A stretch of 64,000 bases of DNA from Gnetum montanum. Its lineage: Eukaryota > Streptophyta > Gnetopsida > Gnetales > Gnetaceae. The stretch lies in assembly GCA_015680685.1 (NCBI GenBank), contig MNCI01003443.1, forward strand, positions 242,381-306,380, given 5' to 3'. Of the stretch, positions 10,641 to 22,884 are shown piece by piece; position 1 is the stretch's first letter; each line of letters starts with the position of its first letter. The notes beneath the pieces are model-generated. The model ran no database searches. It was not told where the DNA came from and worked only from the letters and a program-made list of their open reading frames with translations. The position numbers and the translations under genes were made by a program.

Positions 10641-11421
10641 AGGATCTATGCAACCCTGTAAATAACAACACTTAGGCACACAACCGACAACTTTTCATTC
10701 TAACACTTAGCTAAGCTCTTGCATTTTCATTTTTTAGTTTTAATGATAGAGCGAATAACCATAGTATGACACTAATTAGTTAATTAGAATATTTATTCAA
10801 GTAAATTATACTTGGACATAGTTTTTGTATGATAATAAAGATTGAAGCTATTTCTCGTCCTTGCAACATTCACTTAGTTTTTTCTATGTTTACTTAGAAT
10901 AATTTTCTTATTTTTCTAGTTAATCATTTATATTTCAAGCACTTTACTTTACATGTTATTAGTAAGAAAAATGGATATGACTAGTTTCAAATGCTAAGTA
11001 TAGTTGTTTGGTAACTTAACAATGGCATTGCTTGATTCACTCAATAGTAATAACACTTGGTAATACTAGTGATAACTACATGATTCCAAGGCATGTACAA
11101 TAGACTAGGACCAAATATTCATTGCACTAGGCTAAGATATATTTATGTTTCCATAGTTAAATAGACATATAATTTTACCTCTTAATCAACCATGCTTACC
11201 ATTAGGTGTCAAGAGCCTTACAACATCAACTAATCATATGCCTCACTAAGAATTAAACCATACACTTGAACTTCATTAAATTGAAGTGGGAAGAGAACTA
11301 TCTCAAGCTTAACATCAATTACTAGCATAATTATATTTTCCATCTATGGATTATGATTTAGTCACATGTAGAAACTTGTGACTTGTATCATAGAGTGTTG
11401 GAATATCTCCATCACTCATCA
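10627..11421 (+). repeat. 5' LTR of Ath3
   Basis: Ends ATCACTCATCA directly before the PBS. It contains the ATTTATTCAAG ... ATAATAAAGATTG block and the ACACTTGAACTTCATT ... GTGGGAAGAG block shared with the other LTRs. The start (TGATGCAATG, 10,627) is uncertain because the neighbouring Ath2 DNA is itself U3-like. Confidence 0.7.
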
Positions 11422-11440
11422 TTAGCGTCATTGCTAGGGA
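11422..11440 (+). promoter_or_regulatory. Primer-binding site of Ath3
   Basis: TTAGCGTCATTGCTAGGGA abuts the LTR end and differs from the tRNA-Asp complement by transitions only. Confidence 0.85.
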
Positions 11441-11734
11441 TGTGTCAACATGTGCTAAGTAATTAATCTAATAAAGTTAATTGTATTAAGAACCAAAAAT
11501 TTTATTATTACACCTTTAATAAATTTTAATAATACATACATACCTAAGCATTAAATATACAAGATAGCTTCAATACTTAAAGAGAAATTATCACTTGCCA
11601 AAGAGCTACAAAAGGACAATGGCCTAACACATGATGATGAAGACTAGAGTGCACCTATGCAAACAAGGATCTCATATGCTCACAATGATGCTTATTATCT
11701 TGATTTTACATTCATCTTTCACCAAGATGTATAG

Positions 11735-14601
11735 TTGAGGTGGAGAGACTTGTAGGGTAACATTGTTTTTCCTCTAGAGTGTTCAACACCAACCATGCTT
11801 CAAGAAACCTTAATGGGAATGAATCTAAGCCATGCACAAGAAAGATATCTTGTGACCAAACACATGACTAGGTTGTACCAACCCACAAAGCCAAAAGTAC
11901 AAAGAGATGCTACTATGAAGACAAGGCATAAAAATAACAAGGCAAAGAAAGTTAATCCTAATGTTATCCTTGAGGAACTTGATGGTGATGCATTCTTAGC
12001 AGAAAAACTCCATCATAATCATGAAGCCCACTTGCAAACACCTATTATTCATCTAGAAGAACTTGTCAAAATAAATTGCATTCAACCTTTGCAAGGATCC
12101 CAAGAAGAGAGGCAATATACTCTAAACATGGGCAGGGCTCAAATCTTAGAGCTTCTATGGAATCACAAAGGGATGAATTTCAAAGTCACAAAAGGAGAAC
12201 TAGCTAGCATCATTTTCCAACTGCTTCATCTTCCTCCTCATGATCATCAATGAACTCAAATAAAAGGGAACAAAGACTGAGAGACCATGACAAGGAGAGA
12301 CATCGGGCTCATGATATACGTGAATATCATTAAAGGCATCTTGATGAAGAAGAGGATGAGTATGAAATAAGAAGAGATAGGAATAGGCATGAAGAGAGAG
12401 AGAGCATTATGAGTACCAAAGAAGTCATCACTACAATAGAGCATAGGAACCCAATGACAATGAAGAGCCCCTATTGGCCACTTGTAGCATGATCAATATT
12501 AATGAAGTAGTGTATATTTAAACTAGGCATGTAAGGGATAGTCACATCAAGTGACTAGATATGAATAATATTCATAAATTTGAAGGTGACTACAATGCAA
12601 ATCCACGACATCACCTTCAAGCATTCCATGAGGCTTGTGCCCTTCAAAATATTAAAACTAATTGGAGAAAGCTCAAGTTATTTCCTAGGACACTCATTAA
12701 AGAAGTTGATAGATGGTACAAATCATTGGAACCAGAGTCAATCAAGATTGAACTCATTAATGATATATATCAAACCTACTCAAGGGTGTCCAATCTTAGA
12801 TTTCAAAGCTAGTGATGGAAGCAAGGAAGATATAAATCCCTTGATGAAATAATGGATAGATAGTACTCTCTTTTTCATAGATGCCCAAGCCATGTATTCT
12901 CACAAAGGGAACAACTTAGGCACATTGTCAATGGGTTAAGGAATAAAATTAGAGAAACCCTTGGGATCTATGCCCAAGGAAGACTATCAAAAATGCCTTT
13001 CCATCAAATTCAGAGCTTAATAGACCAAGTGGTGAAAGAGGAAGGTGAGCTAAAAAAGAAAGAATCATTTGAGGAATATGATTGAGATCCATCTATTAGA
13101 AAACAACATATATGAATGTGTGAAAAGCAAGAGGAAGAAACCTTGGAAGATGTGTTCCATAAGAAAACTCTACCAATTTAAAAATCTATCAATGATATAG
13201 CGACTAAGGTAGAAAAGATGTGGGACTCAGTGGATGAAAATTTTACTACAACTCTGAAAATCATAAAAGAAAGAACTCAATAAGCCTTCAATAAAGGTAA
13301 GGATAAGAAAAAAGAAAAAAGACTATGGATAAGAGAACTATAAATAGAAAGGAAAATTTGCTGCAATGAAATTATGTACTAACTCAAGCTTAGAAGTTAA
13401 GGAAGGATGCAAGGTATGCTAGTATGAACATACTAAAGGATGTTGCCCTATCATGGTCCACTTGCAAGAGTCTAGGGCATATGTGCTCAATCCAATATTT
13501 TTCAAAAAGTAGATGCCAAGATGGTTATCTTATCCTCAAGGTAATCTCATATATACCTTCTAGCCAACTTACTACCCAAGTGATGCTTATCATCAATCAT
13601 AGGAGTAATACTAGCAGTAGTGACAACAACCACAAGCATGGGCAATGCCACTACCAAGGCAACAATATCCATATAGGTAACTAGACTCTTATAGATATTA
13701 TATGTAGTGTCCAATATCTTTGTGGAATTCTTCAGTTCATGCTTCTCAATATTATCCATCTAAGTATTATAGACCTACCACTCCAAGGATGGATTCCAAT
13801 CCATATGTACATCAATCAATGGTTGGCCCATTAAGTTAACCTTTCAATCCTCTACTACTAGTGCCACCACCAATAATGCAAGGAGAGTGGCTATCATAGC
13901 TAGAACAAAAGAAAGTCACAAGGGTAGTTAACACATAAGAGAAAGTAATCATGAATGAACCTTAATCTAGGAAATGTCTATTCCTTCAAACAAGTCCAGA
14001 AAACGTTTAAAGGATGGGGACCCCATCTACTTCAACCCCATCCACACACACTTATTCAAGAAACACTAAGCTTCCATCTTCTACTAATGCAAATCTAACA
14101 ATTTTCATGCTCACTCAAACCATCACATGCTGGATAAAGGCAGGAACACTTCCCTAAAAAAGAATAGGCCTGAGAAGTCCCTTGGTGTACCTCTAAATCA
14201 TAGGTCATAAATCGTGCAAGGCTCTACTTGATTTTGAATCATAGGTAAACTTGATATCATAAGACATGTACAAGGCCAAGAATCTTCCACCACTAAAGAA
14301 AAGTAATATTCAATTAGAGCTTGTAGACTAGTCTATCATGGTTTCACTAGGATAGATAGATGATGTCATCAATACCATAAATGGTTGGTCCTATCTTGTT
14401 GATTGTTTAGTCATTTATATGGGAAAAAATATGGGAGGGTTTCCTATTATCATGAAAAGAACTTGGATTAACATTGTGGATGCTAAGCTTGGAATCAGAG
14501 ACTTGTCCTTGAAAATTTCCAAAGAAGATGAAGCTAGAATCATTCAACAACATAGATTTCCATGTATCACATACAATGATAATGTATGCAATTGCATGTA
14601 G
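11735..14601 (+). pseudogene. gag-pro: gag-protease of Ath3 (degenerate)
   Basis: Gag polyprotein plus retroviral-type aspartic protease. The original start is degraded: TTG at 11,735 followed by a tryptophan-Arg-Asp (WRD) start as in Ath6. The Gag core lies at 12,561-12,812 (FEGDYNANPRHHLQAFHEA, LKLFPRTLIKEV, WYKSLEPES, YQTYSRVSNL). A Cys/His motif at 13,408-13,446 reads C-x2-C-x3-H-x3-CC, with one stop inside. The protease region (about 14,220-14,601) has DFE at the active site instead of DTG/DSG/DLG, so catalysis is lost, and retains FPIIMKRTW and DLSLKIS. Multiple stops and frameshifts. Confidence 0.8.
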
Positions 14602-14867
14602 TAAATATGGGTTGTTAAACAAGAGAGCAATATGGCATGCAAAAGATGTGTAGAAAAAATGTGTGTGTGAAGATACCTATATGTAGTAGCCACTAAACAA
14701 GAAGGCATCCATTGGTTGGTTACTAATGAGGAAATGGAATCTAAAATATACATGGAACCAAAAAGTTAAATTATAATAGCCTATGTGGAGGAAACAAATA
14801 AGTTGGAAAATTTAAGAAGAAAACACCCCTATACACATTCATGTCAAGAAGAAGATATTTAATGGGG

Positions 14868-17690
14868 ACAGCTCAAGATCCTAGATAAGTTTGAACTAGA
14901 ACCACTAGAGTTAAAAGCCCTATTTACAGTACTAAAATATGCTTTTCTAAATAATAAGAAGCTAGTAATCATCAATGACAACCTGGATAAAGGTTAGAAA
15001 ATGAGATTATTAGAAGTGATCAATAAATGGCCAACAACATGTGCATGGTCTTATGATGAAATAATAGACATTTATCCTTGAATTTTTTAACACCAAATAT
15101 ACATAGATCTAATTGTTAAGCCATGACACCAACAACAAAGAAGGCTGAATCTTAAGCTTAAAGAAGTATTAAAGCATAAATTATAAATATTATTGAAAGT
15201 AAGATTCATCTATCCCATTATGGACAATGAATGGGTTATCCCCTTAGTTATTATTCCAAAGAAGGGTGGAAAGTGGAGAGTATGTATTGATTTTTAGTTG
15301 TTGAACTCTATAATGTTCAAAGACCATTTTCCTTTACTAGTTGTTGACCAAGTCCTATATACCAAGTAGGATATTAGTACTATAGCTTTCTTGACAAATA
15401 TAGTGAATATAACCAAATCTACATTGCACTAGAGGACTAGGAAAAAACTATATTCACTAGTCCATGAGGAACATTCACCTACAAGAAAATGCCTTTTGGT
15501 CTCTATAATGCATGTACTACCTTTCAAAGAGTAGTACTAAGCATCTTCCAAAAACAAATAGGTAATGGTATGGAGGTATTTATGGATGATTTTTCAACTT
15601 ATGGGCTAGACCTCAAACAAGCATTAGATCATTTAGAGTAAGTACCAAAAAGATGTGTAGAGACAAATTTGAAGTTCAATTAGTAGAAGAGCCATTTAAT
15701 GGTCCTAAATAGGATCATTTTGGGATACAAATTATCATAGAAAGAAATTGAGGTAGATCTAGAGAAGATCCAAGTCATTCAAAACATCATCCAAAGCCCA
15801 CAAACTATCAAAGATGTTAAATCATTTTTGAGCCATATGGGATATTACAAAATATTTATAGAAAATTTATCAAAAATAGCAAAATAGTTGGTAGAGCTAA
15901 CAAATAAGGATGCACCATTTCAATGGATACAATAGTGTGACAAGGCATTTGAAAGTTTAAAATAGCAGTTAATCAAAACACGAATCCTCTAAGCTTCAAA
16001 TTAGTCTATGTCCTTCCACATCATGATAGATGCTTTAAATTATGCACTAGATGTAGTACTAACATAGTTGGATGATCAAAAAATGTCATATTATTACATT
16101 TTATGAGCAAAAGCATCATTAGAGCACAGCTCAATTACACCACCATAGAAAAGGAGCTTATGGTAGCGATGTATGCCTAGAAAAGTTTGTGCTTGGGTAC
16201 CCCATTTATGTCCATATAGATCATAGTGCAATAAGATTCTTAATGAATAAACCAATAGTAAGTCCTAGGATGATTAGATGGATCATCATATTGTAAGAAT
16301 TCAACATTACTATGATCGATAAGAAAGGCACAAAAAATGTAGTAGTAGATCACTTATCAAGGATAAGATGGGAACTGCAGGTTTAAGAAGAACCATTATT
16401 AGATTAGTTTCCTGATGAAAACCTATTCACAAAGGCAAAAATGATTGTCAAATCAATAGAGAAGTCATGGACTGCTAATTACATGACCTATTTGACCACA
16501 CAAGAGCTTCCTGTTGAGTGGAGTAGGAAACAAAGAGAACAATTCCTTCACAAAGTCAAAATATATATGGAGATAAATGGAAATCTATATAAGATCTATG
16601 TTGATGACCTAGTATGGTGGTGTGTATTGAAAGAAAAATAACAAAGGATTCTACAAGAAGCACATGAGGGATCATGTGCTGGTCATTATGTTGGATGTAG
16701 GATAAAACTTAAGCTGATGATGGCAAGCTACTTTTGGCCTACCATATTTTAGAATAATCATAACTTCACCCAATATTGTGAAATATGTTAATGGTATGGA
16801 AGAATAATGGCTAGAAATAAAGGATCACAACAATGGATTCAATCATTAGAACCATTTGATATATGGAATTGACTTTATGGGACCCATTACACCAATGTCA
16901 AACAGGAAAGCTTATATCAGAGTTATCATTGGTTATTGTACAAAGTGGGTGGAAGAAACTACAGTTAAGAATTGTATAACTAAGACAGTTGCTAAATTTT
17001 TTCAACAACATGTGGTAAATAGATTTAGAGTACCAAGGATTCTCATCTCAGAAAATGGAATCCATTTCATAGGTGCTACATTTAAGAAGCTCATGAAACA
17101 GCTCGGGGTGAACCATAAATTGGCCACACTGTATCATCCCTAAGCAAATAATCAGGCCAAAGTAACTAACCAAGAAGTTACTAGAATATTACCTAGAATT
17201 GTTAGTCAATTAGGAAGGATTGGAGCACCAAGTTAAATGATGCTCTATGGAACTATAGAACTACATGGAAACTTCCCCTTGGATACTTGCCCTATGTGTT
17301 AGTCTATGGTAAAGTACCTACACTTCCAATCCAAGGAGAGTTTCAAACTCTAGTTGCTACTAGTAAACTGAACCTAAACCTAAGCTTAGTCCAAAAATAA
17401 CAACTTTTGAATCTCAAAATTTTAGAAGAGAATTGGCTTGTAGCCCTCATGAGTAACAAAGTCCATAAAAAGTACTCTAAGCATAGGCATGATATGTAAA
17501 TATGCCAAGTATTGATTCAGCTAAGCGATAAGGTCTTATACTATAATCTCAACCATGTACCATGAAAAGTTAACTTCCAAACCCTATTGAAAGGATCATA
17601 TATCATCCAAAAAACCTATCCATATAACACCATGCAAATTTACCATCCAACTAGCCTACATTATCTCATTTTATTGAATATCCAACAGGT
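14868..17690 (+). pseudogene. pol: pol (RT-RNase H-integrase) of Ath3
   Basis: Remnant of the replication polyprotein. Pre-RT linker ELEPLELKAL (about 14,900). RT has the WVIPLVIIPKKGGKWRVCID block (about 15,232) and FMDDFSTYG, the YxDD-type catalytic site (about 15,577). The RNase H-like domain (about 15,900-16,380) ends in DHLSRIRWE. Integrase starts with the open segment 16,441-16,641, then a GHYVG...CEIC zinc-binding region (about 16,680-16,790), the catalytic core in 16,856-17,143 (DFMGPITPMSN; SENGIHF in place of SDNGTHF), and a basic C-terminal region. The second core Asp is changed to Glu and stops occur throughout, so it is inactive. Confidence 0.85.
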
Positions 17691-17698
17691 CAAGCCTT

Positions 17699-17976
17699 AT
17701 TAACTAGACATAGAATTTTACCTATTATTTAGCCATATTTACCACTAGGAGAATTAAGAGCCTCACAATCGTAACCAATCATATACCTCACTAACAGTTA
17801 AATCATATACTCGAACTTCATTAGCTCAAAGTGAAAAGACAAAGATCTCAAACTTAAGATCAATTAATAACATAATTACATTGTCCATCCATAGATTACA
17901 ATATGGTCATGAGTAGACACTCATGACTTGTACGGTAGAGTGTTGGGATACCTCCACCATTCATCACTTAGTATGG
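17699..17976 (+). repeat. Truncated 3' LTR of Ath3
   Basis: Matches only the last part of the Ath3 5' LTR (compare 11,150-11,421), including ATAGAATTTTACC, TCGAACTTCATTAG and the end CCATTCATCA. The preceding bases are the end of pol, so this is a deletion or recombination junction. Confidence 0.8.
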
Positions 17977-19521
17977 TATTATACATAGAATCTAGCCTTA
18001 CCAATGTATCCAGAATATTCAAAAATGCAATTTTTGATCCTTGGTTCACTAGAATTAGAGTTATGGTTTTCTAAATATCACATTTTTAGTTTACTAGAAA
18101 TTTCACAAAATTTTTGGCATTTGAACTATATGACTATGATGAGTGATGCTCAAATGTGATTTTGATATATGGATGAGTAGATCATTTGATAAGGATTTTA
18201 TAGGTTTAAATGAAATTTGATTTGAAGCTTGTATGTAGCTATTATGGAGCTTTCAAACTTAAGAATATTAGTTGAGAGGAAAGGAAAAGAAATGAACTTA
18301 TGAAAAGCCATCAAAAATAATAATTAAAAATCAAGCTTAAAAGTCAAAGATGGTTATGAAAATTTTGTCACATGAAAGAGAGTGAAAAAGAAAGAAAAGT
18401 ATATAAAGCAAAAACATGATATAAATATAACATATATCATGGATCATACATGTATATTTTTCCCCACTACTTCTCTCTTCCTTGTGCATCAAGAATTTTT
18501 TGTTTCAAAAATAAAATACCTCTCATGCTTCATTTTCTCATACCAAAATCATTTTCCATCTAGTTTCTTCATTCTGAATTTAATTTTAGCCTAATTTCTT
18601 CCATTTCTAAATACATATCAAGTCCACATATTTCATTTCATGTGATTCTTCTACTTATAAATAGATTTTTACCTTCATTATGTTTCATTCTAGTTCTTGG
18701 AAGCTTTTTGACAAGTTCATTTAGAGCGAAATAAAACTATATTCTAGGCATACTGGGTAGGAAGAGAGTTGATAAAGAGATTTTATAGGGTTCTACAACA
18801 TTGTGAGGAAGTTTATTTTATTTTCCTTTTCATGTGATTTTCTATTTTTGTTGTGGATTTTCTATTCTTCCTCTTTGCTTTTGATTCATTATTATAATTT
18901 TATAATTTAATTACTATGCCTAGACTTTGCTGAAATTTTGCTAGTTTGGGCTTATTTTTATATGGAAATTAGTATTGAAATTTTGTTTCGATCCTTTTCT
19001 ATCTTTTTGGTGAATTTCGCAAACATATAGAAACCTTACCTAACTTGCCTCTTCGATATTTTATGATTATTTTGTATTAGTCTTGACAAAATTAGGATTT
19101 TCCAAGAATTTTTTTGGAATTTTAGCTATTATGGATTTCTAGCTATTTTGGAAATTTTTTGAATTTTTGAAACATAATAAAGTAATATATATGCAATTAA
19201 GTTTACTCAATTGGTAGTTGGAGCCATGAATCTTTTAGATACCCCCATCTGCATGCAATAGTTAAGTGTTCCTTAGTGTGATCCATGCCAAAGGAACAAG
19301 GGTTTGGATGGATTTCTACCTTGAATTTTGATTCATAAGTTTATGTGAGGTTGGAAAACTAGCCAAGACCATGGCACTAAGCAGTTGAGTCTAGTGATGT
19401 ATGGTAAGACATAGTTAAGATCTATCCTTCTAATGATACATGTGTATTAGCTACAAAGGAGGTTAGTAGTGAGAATATTCCTAAGACACATTGATGAATG
19501 GCTCATTTAGGATCATGAGGA

Positions 19522-19796
19522 TGATTTAATGTTACTAGTGAGGTTATTCCAAGACATATCAGTGTATTCCTTTGGTAGTAAGGATAAATAAGACCTAGCC
19601 TTTAGAGATGCCTATATAAAATATATACTCTTTGAATTTTTGTCAAAACATTTATAAGATCTTTGGATATTAAATAATTAATAAGTTAATTTGATATTAA
19701 TAGTGAGGCTACTTCAAGATTTGTTAGTATATTTCTTTGGTAGTAAGGATAACTAAGACCTAGCCTTCAAAGATTCTTGAATAAAATATAAAATAT
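19522..19796. repeat. Imperfect direct repeat, period about 165 bp
   Basis: Two copies (about 19,522-19,632 and 19,686-19,796) share TAGTGAGG, then TTTGGTAGTAAGGATAA, then TAAGACCTAGCCTT and TATAAAATATA-like ends. A weaker third trace (TAGTGAGAATATTCCTAAGAC) lies near 19,468. Confidence 0.75.
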
Positions 19797-19881
19797 TTTG
19801 ATTTTTTGGAAAAATGTTTAGCTTATCAAGACTTTGAAAAATTTTTCAATATTTAATTAGAAATATTTTTCTAGCCTATAT

Positions 19882-19940
19882 TTTGAGAATTTTGACCTAA
19901 AAATTTTGTGCTCTTGCAATTTTAGGTCAAAATTCTCAAA
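19882..19940. repeat. Perfect 21-bp inverted repeat with 17-nt loop
   Basis: The left arm TTTGAGAATTTTGACCTAAAA (19,882-19,902) is repeated as its exact reverse complement at 19,920-19,940. No other element feature explains it. Confidence 0.9.
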
Positions 19941-20882
19941 TAAAATAACCTTTCTTATTTGAGGGGTTTTAACTCCTCCTGCAATTTGATACAGAGAGCC
20001 TAGAGTAGTTATGGAAACACTAAAAGAGGAACATGGGGAAAAAGGTGGATCACTTCTATACAAGATGACCTTCTAAACTTAAAAAATAATTTTGATATAT
20101 TTTTTATTTTTGTAAAATAAAAACCTCATGCACTTTTTGGATACTGGAGCCATGCACCTATTTTTGTGAACAAATAATAAAGTATAATAGTTGTGAAATT
20201 GTCATCTATGCCATTTGAATCATAACATTGCAAGGATCATTTTTCATTTTGGTGTGCACTACATGTTTGGGAAAATAATATTATTTTATTATACATTATT
20301 GTTTTACAAAATGTCTTGTCCTTCCTGCAAACCTAAAGATACCAAACCACTAATCCCACAAGAATGCAAGGTGGTGCACACTCACCCAGATGAGTTTGTG
20401 CCAAATTTTACATTAATCCTACATTAAAATGAACAGACACAATGGCATGATTATTCGCACATTTGGCCATTTCATGGAATAGCAAGAGTAGATACTAGAA
20501 AAAGGCAACTTGTAAAACAATGTATAGTTGAAAATTTAGAAATAAACATGTGGCTTTAAGGTTATGGGTTGATGGATGTTTTGGAGAAGTTATTCACTAT
20601 TAAATAAAATGATGTTAAGACCTTCTCGAGATACAAAATTAAAGTGCCAAATTATTCCTGAGGAAACGTGGTTATAAAAAGACAACGAATGTATAGAGCG
20701 CTATATTACAAGGCAAGGCACGATTCAAGGTTAAGCCAAGAAAAATATGCACAAAACATTAATCTAAAGGCCAATAGCAGAGATTAAAACTTTAAAATAT
20801 GAAAAGGGCATTCGACGAACCGAAACGTGTCAAGATTGTGTATAATATATTTTCTAATAATATATAATTCAAAGATATGAGG

Positions 20883-21600
20883 GACAGAGCTCTTCGGTCT
20901 AAAGAGGTTTGGAGACGCTAGAGAATATCAAAGTGGAGAAGGTCAGATGCGCCATTTTTGCCATTCATATCAACCGTGGTGGGCCAATCAACCTGTTGGC
21001 TGAAACGTCGATGCTGCTAGTCACAGGGTTGGGCCGTAGGAGTTTTGGGAGATGATCAAGTAGCTATTTATGCTCAATGACATGCTGAATCTTGGTGATT
21101 TTATTCCTGTGCTTGAGTTGTTTGATATTCAGGGTTATGTTTGCTGCATAAGAAAAGGTGAGCCAAAAACTAAAAGTATGCGTGGGTGAGGTAATGGATG
21201 ACCACTGGAAGTGTATGTAGAGCATAGAAAGGTACACTTATCAAGATCTAGTGTTTGTTCTTCTGCAACTAGCAGAAGATCCACAAATTGGTCTCAGCTA
21301 GATAAGGGTAAAGGCTCACACGCAGGAAATCATCACCAGTGGAACCGAAAGCTCTGCAACTCTCATGAAATGTGGGCTCATAGATTTTCTCTGAAGCCTC
21401 GCATCAATAGAACGAGCCAAAGTGGAACTTGATTCAGTAGTAAGACGTATTCGATGGAATCATGAAAGAAACAACATGTCTACATCTAATGGCGTCGTTG
21501 TTGGTTATACGCTTAACCAGGGAGACCTACACCATTAACGATTACCATTTTGGTGGGTGCTGAAATTATGATGAATGTTTTTCTGCGAAGATGAGGGTAC
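20883..21600 (+). pseudogene. Cytochrome P450 relic (CYP71-clan type)
   Basis: Broken plant P450 monooxygenase, the only host-type gene seen. Pieces in order: ELFGLKRF and the following ENIKVEKVRCAI block (about 20,885-20,965, the C-helix region of CYP71-clan enzymes); NLLAETSMLLV; a deletion; then LNLGDFIPVLELFDIQGYV (about 21,088-21,146); MDDHW; LVFVLLQLAEDP (about 21,249); the I-helix ITSGTESSATL (about 21,330) matching the AGGTDTS oxygen-binding motif; AKVELDSVV; the K-helix KETTCLHL (about 21,468), in which the Arg of ExxR is Cys; and RLTRETYTINDYHF. The frame changes several times and stops interrupt it. The heme-binding FxxGxRxCxG region was not found. GC content and codon choice are higher than in the retroelement DNA around it. 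Confidence 0.8.
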
Positions 21601-21952
21601 CATTAACACGTAACCTCCTCAGTTAAAACAAGCAAGAGATGATGGCACTGCCGGTGCTTATTATTTCGATGGTGTTGTTGGTAAAAATGAAGATGACATT
21701 GTTCCAGATGTCAAATGTAGCTACAACCACTTGTTTTGCTATTTAAAATAATATGAGAAAATCAAGGAAGAAGGGATGGAGAAACAGAGGACAAAACCGT
21801 CGTAAGCTCTGCATCAACGATACCCTGGGTTTCACAACGGCAAGTGTTGTGGATTATGGATACGACTATTTTAAGAAAGGTTCCCTTAACCATTGTCCAA
21901 AACTATAACATAGAAAAATTAAATTAAAATTAATTAATTTAAACATGCATAG
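21601..21952. other. Gene-like fragment downstream of the P450 relic, not recognised
   Basis: Base composition continues gene-like to about 21,880, with short open segments on the plus strand, for example DDGTAGAYYFDGVVGKNEDD at 21,634-21,693. I do not recognise it and it does not resemble a P450 C-terminus. It may be part of another gene relic or a diverged exon. Confidence 0.3.
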
Positions 21953-22884
21953 TGTTAGATATACATATTGCATTGAGAAAAGAAAAGAAATTTTTGGGGA
22001 TATTTTTGTAACTAAAAGGGGACATTTAGTTAGTATCCATTTTATTCCTAAATTCCATGATAATTGTAGCTAATGTTAAATTACAAAAAACACATGCCAA
22101 TGTTAGCATGATTTTCTCCTAACTTTATGTATAAGTTACAACTTCCTAACTTGTTGGACAAGTAATATCTCCTAACTTGTTGGGCAAATCATAACTTCCT
22201 TACTTGGGAGAGAAGTTAGCAAAGATATTTTGGAATATCTAACTACCTTTGAACCCTATAAAAAGGCTTCAGGGGTTAGAAGGAAAGGAGATTACTAGCT
22301 CTCACTTGGAGACATACTTTGGGTCTTGGGAAGAGCATTGTAAAGAAGAAATTGTGAAAGATTGCTTGTAAGATCACTTGCTAAAGATAACATTCTAGCC
22401 TCTTTGTCATAGTCCTATGAGTTATGCTTATGATTTTTTATTTTGTTTAAATTTTTTAGCTAGTAGTTTAGATAGTATCATGATTGGCAAGTAATTTTGG
22501 GATTTTTAGATTGCTCTTATTGTTCTTGTTGCACGATAGAAAATTTCTATTAAAATTTTTCCATAAAAGAGCTTGTGTTTGAAAGCCTTAAGAGCATTTT
22601 AGTAGTGAATTTTTATTATTGTGCAATGTATAAGAATCACTATTGAGATTGTTGTAAGAGAGTCTCTGCATATAGTCAAGTCGTTGAATGATTCAATAGT
22701 CAAGAGGGTTCAGAAAATATTTGGTATTTTGATAGGACCAAAATGGCTTCTTTTATCTTTAAAGTGAATCTTCGTGGTATTTCAATCAGAAATTGTCAAA
22801 GTCTTAGAAGGTTCTGTTGAATGCAATTGTTGACATCCATTATCTAGCCAAAATAGAGTCTCGTACATGATAGTTTACGCAACA
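21953..22884 (+). repeat. Unrelated LTR (about 932 bp), solo or 5' LTR
   Basis: Starts TGTTAG and ends GCAACA (TGTT/AACA inverted termini). It has ACCCTATAAAAAGG (22,254-22,266, TATA box) in the expected place and, upstream, three partial repeats of CTAACTTGTTGG-type units (22,112-22,213). The bases after the end (TTTTTTGGGTAGCATAGTGGG) may be a primer-binding site, but I cannot name the tRNA. No second copy is in the window and the flanking 5-mers (CATAG / ATTTT) do not match. Confidence 0.55.

Larger units (their letters stand above)
10627..17976 (+). mobile_element. Ath3: Athila-type element lacking ORF2 and most of the 3' LTR
   Basis: Plus-strand copy with 5' LTR, PBS, gag, protease, RT, RNase H and integrase. 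At about 17,699 the end of pol is fused to the last 278 bp of the LTR, so ORF2, the PPT and the LTR U3/R are deleted. Confidence 0.8.
17977..20882. other. AT-rich non-coding stretch, unassigned
   Basis: No supported gene. Stop-dense on both strands. It has TATA-like stretches (about 18,398 and 18,659) and a C/T-rich run near 18,460-18,620, so an old LTR of another family is possible, but no second copy or PBS was seen. It contains a 165-bp-period direct repeat (19,522-19,796) and a perfect hairpin (19,882-19,940). Confidence 0.5.

Noticed and set aside
18382-18594. Small ORF with possible hydrophobic segment in AT-rich DNA
   Set aside because: Composition explains the Phe/Ile/Ser content; no start context, homologue or neighbour supports it.
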